Shown here: positions 42,365-42,376 of the stretch, piece by piece
How the letters are laid out: the number at the start of each line of letters is the position of its first letter
Numbering within the stretch: position 1 is the stretch's first letter
DNA from: Pseudanabaena sp. M53BS1SP1A06MG
GTDB lineage: Bacteria > Cyanobacteriota > Cyanobacteriia > Pseudanabaenales > Pseudanabaenaceae
Length of the DNA: 42,376 nt
Direction: 5' to 3'
Assembly: GCA_020404105.1 (NCBI GenBank)
Contig: JADBWH010000079.1
Coordinates: 1 to 42,376 of the forward strand
Notes under the pieces: generated by a model
Database searches by the model: none
The model's input: the letters and a program-made list of their open reading frames with translations, nothing else
Told to the model about the DNA's origin: nothing
Translations under genes and position numbers: made by a program

Positions 42365-42376
42365 CCACGAATGCGA
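42292..42376 (+). other. Possible start of another gene or mobile element at the window edge
   Basis: A frame starting at ATG 42292 (MVSKKHLFERRQNINTLLSE...) behind GGAGATTTGGGAAGAA stays open to the window end. It overlaps the atypical tail of the kinase gene. I do not recognise the family. An inserted element beginning near 42258 would explain both observations. Confidence 0.25.

Overview
The window reads as chromosomal DNA of a cyanobacterium. HIP1 sites (GCGATCGC) are scattered through many genes, the base composition is AT-rich, and the gene content is typical: an SLH/OprB-type porin, a CHASE2 sensor kinase, a two-partner-secretion exoprotein, a CHAT protease-like protein and a DUF928 protein. 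The many short hairpin repeats suggest a Pseudanabaena-like filamentous lineage, but that placement is inference. No rRNA, tRNA, CRISPR array or complete insertion sequence was seen.

Bases 1-23730 form a sulfur island. It holds a glutathione S-transferase, an atypical SDR protein with no canonical start codon, a DsbA/HCCA-isomerase-like protein, the methionine genes metX and metY behind a truncated rhodanese and a structured leader with a 28-codon upstream ORF, an alkanesulfonate system (ssuD-ssuC-ssuB, then ssuA), a second sulfonate-type ABC transporter (binding protein, permease, ATPase) with a methyltransferase, a third orphan binding protein, an SfnB/DszC-like flavin oxidoreductase, a porin, and then cysK, cysE and an Rrf2 regulator facing a CRP/FNR-family (CysR-like) regulator. 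Five copies of one inverted-repeat operator, (C/G)TACGGTA-N12-TACCGTA(G/C), lie before the GST, the met operon, ssuD, ssuA and between cysK and the CRP gene. They look like one sulfur regulon controlled by the regulator encoded here.

Bases 23930-28212 form a small purine/ureide module: an allantoate amidohydrolase-like M20 enzyme, a FadR-type GntR regulator, a Rieske non-heme iron oxygenase, 5-hydroxyisourate hydrolase and a stand-alone GGCT-like protein resembling the C-terminal domain of allophanate hydrolase. A shared palindrome, GTATAC-N-GTATAC, occurs at three promoters, so the genes are probably co-repressed by the GntR protein. No uricase or xanthine dehydrogenase is present; the Rieske enzyme is a candidate for a missing purine oxidation.

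Bases 28213-42376 form a surface/secretion and signalling cluster. A CHASE2 histidine kinase and a TpsB outer-membrane transporter are transcribed leftward. A 1273-residue TpsA exoprotein, a TPR-CHAT protein, a DUF928 protein and a receiver-histidine kinase are transcribed rightward. The last kinase ends in an atypical tail that may mark an insertion at the window edge.

Intergenic space is rich in short non-coding repeats. One family of about 91 bp with terminal inverted repeats AGGACTTACGCA has six members. A second family of 105 bp has three copies. Several single hairpins also occur. A degraded cytochrome P450 fragment lies between the two sulfonate transporter sets.
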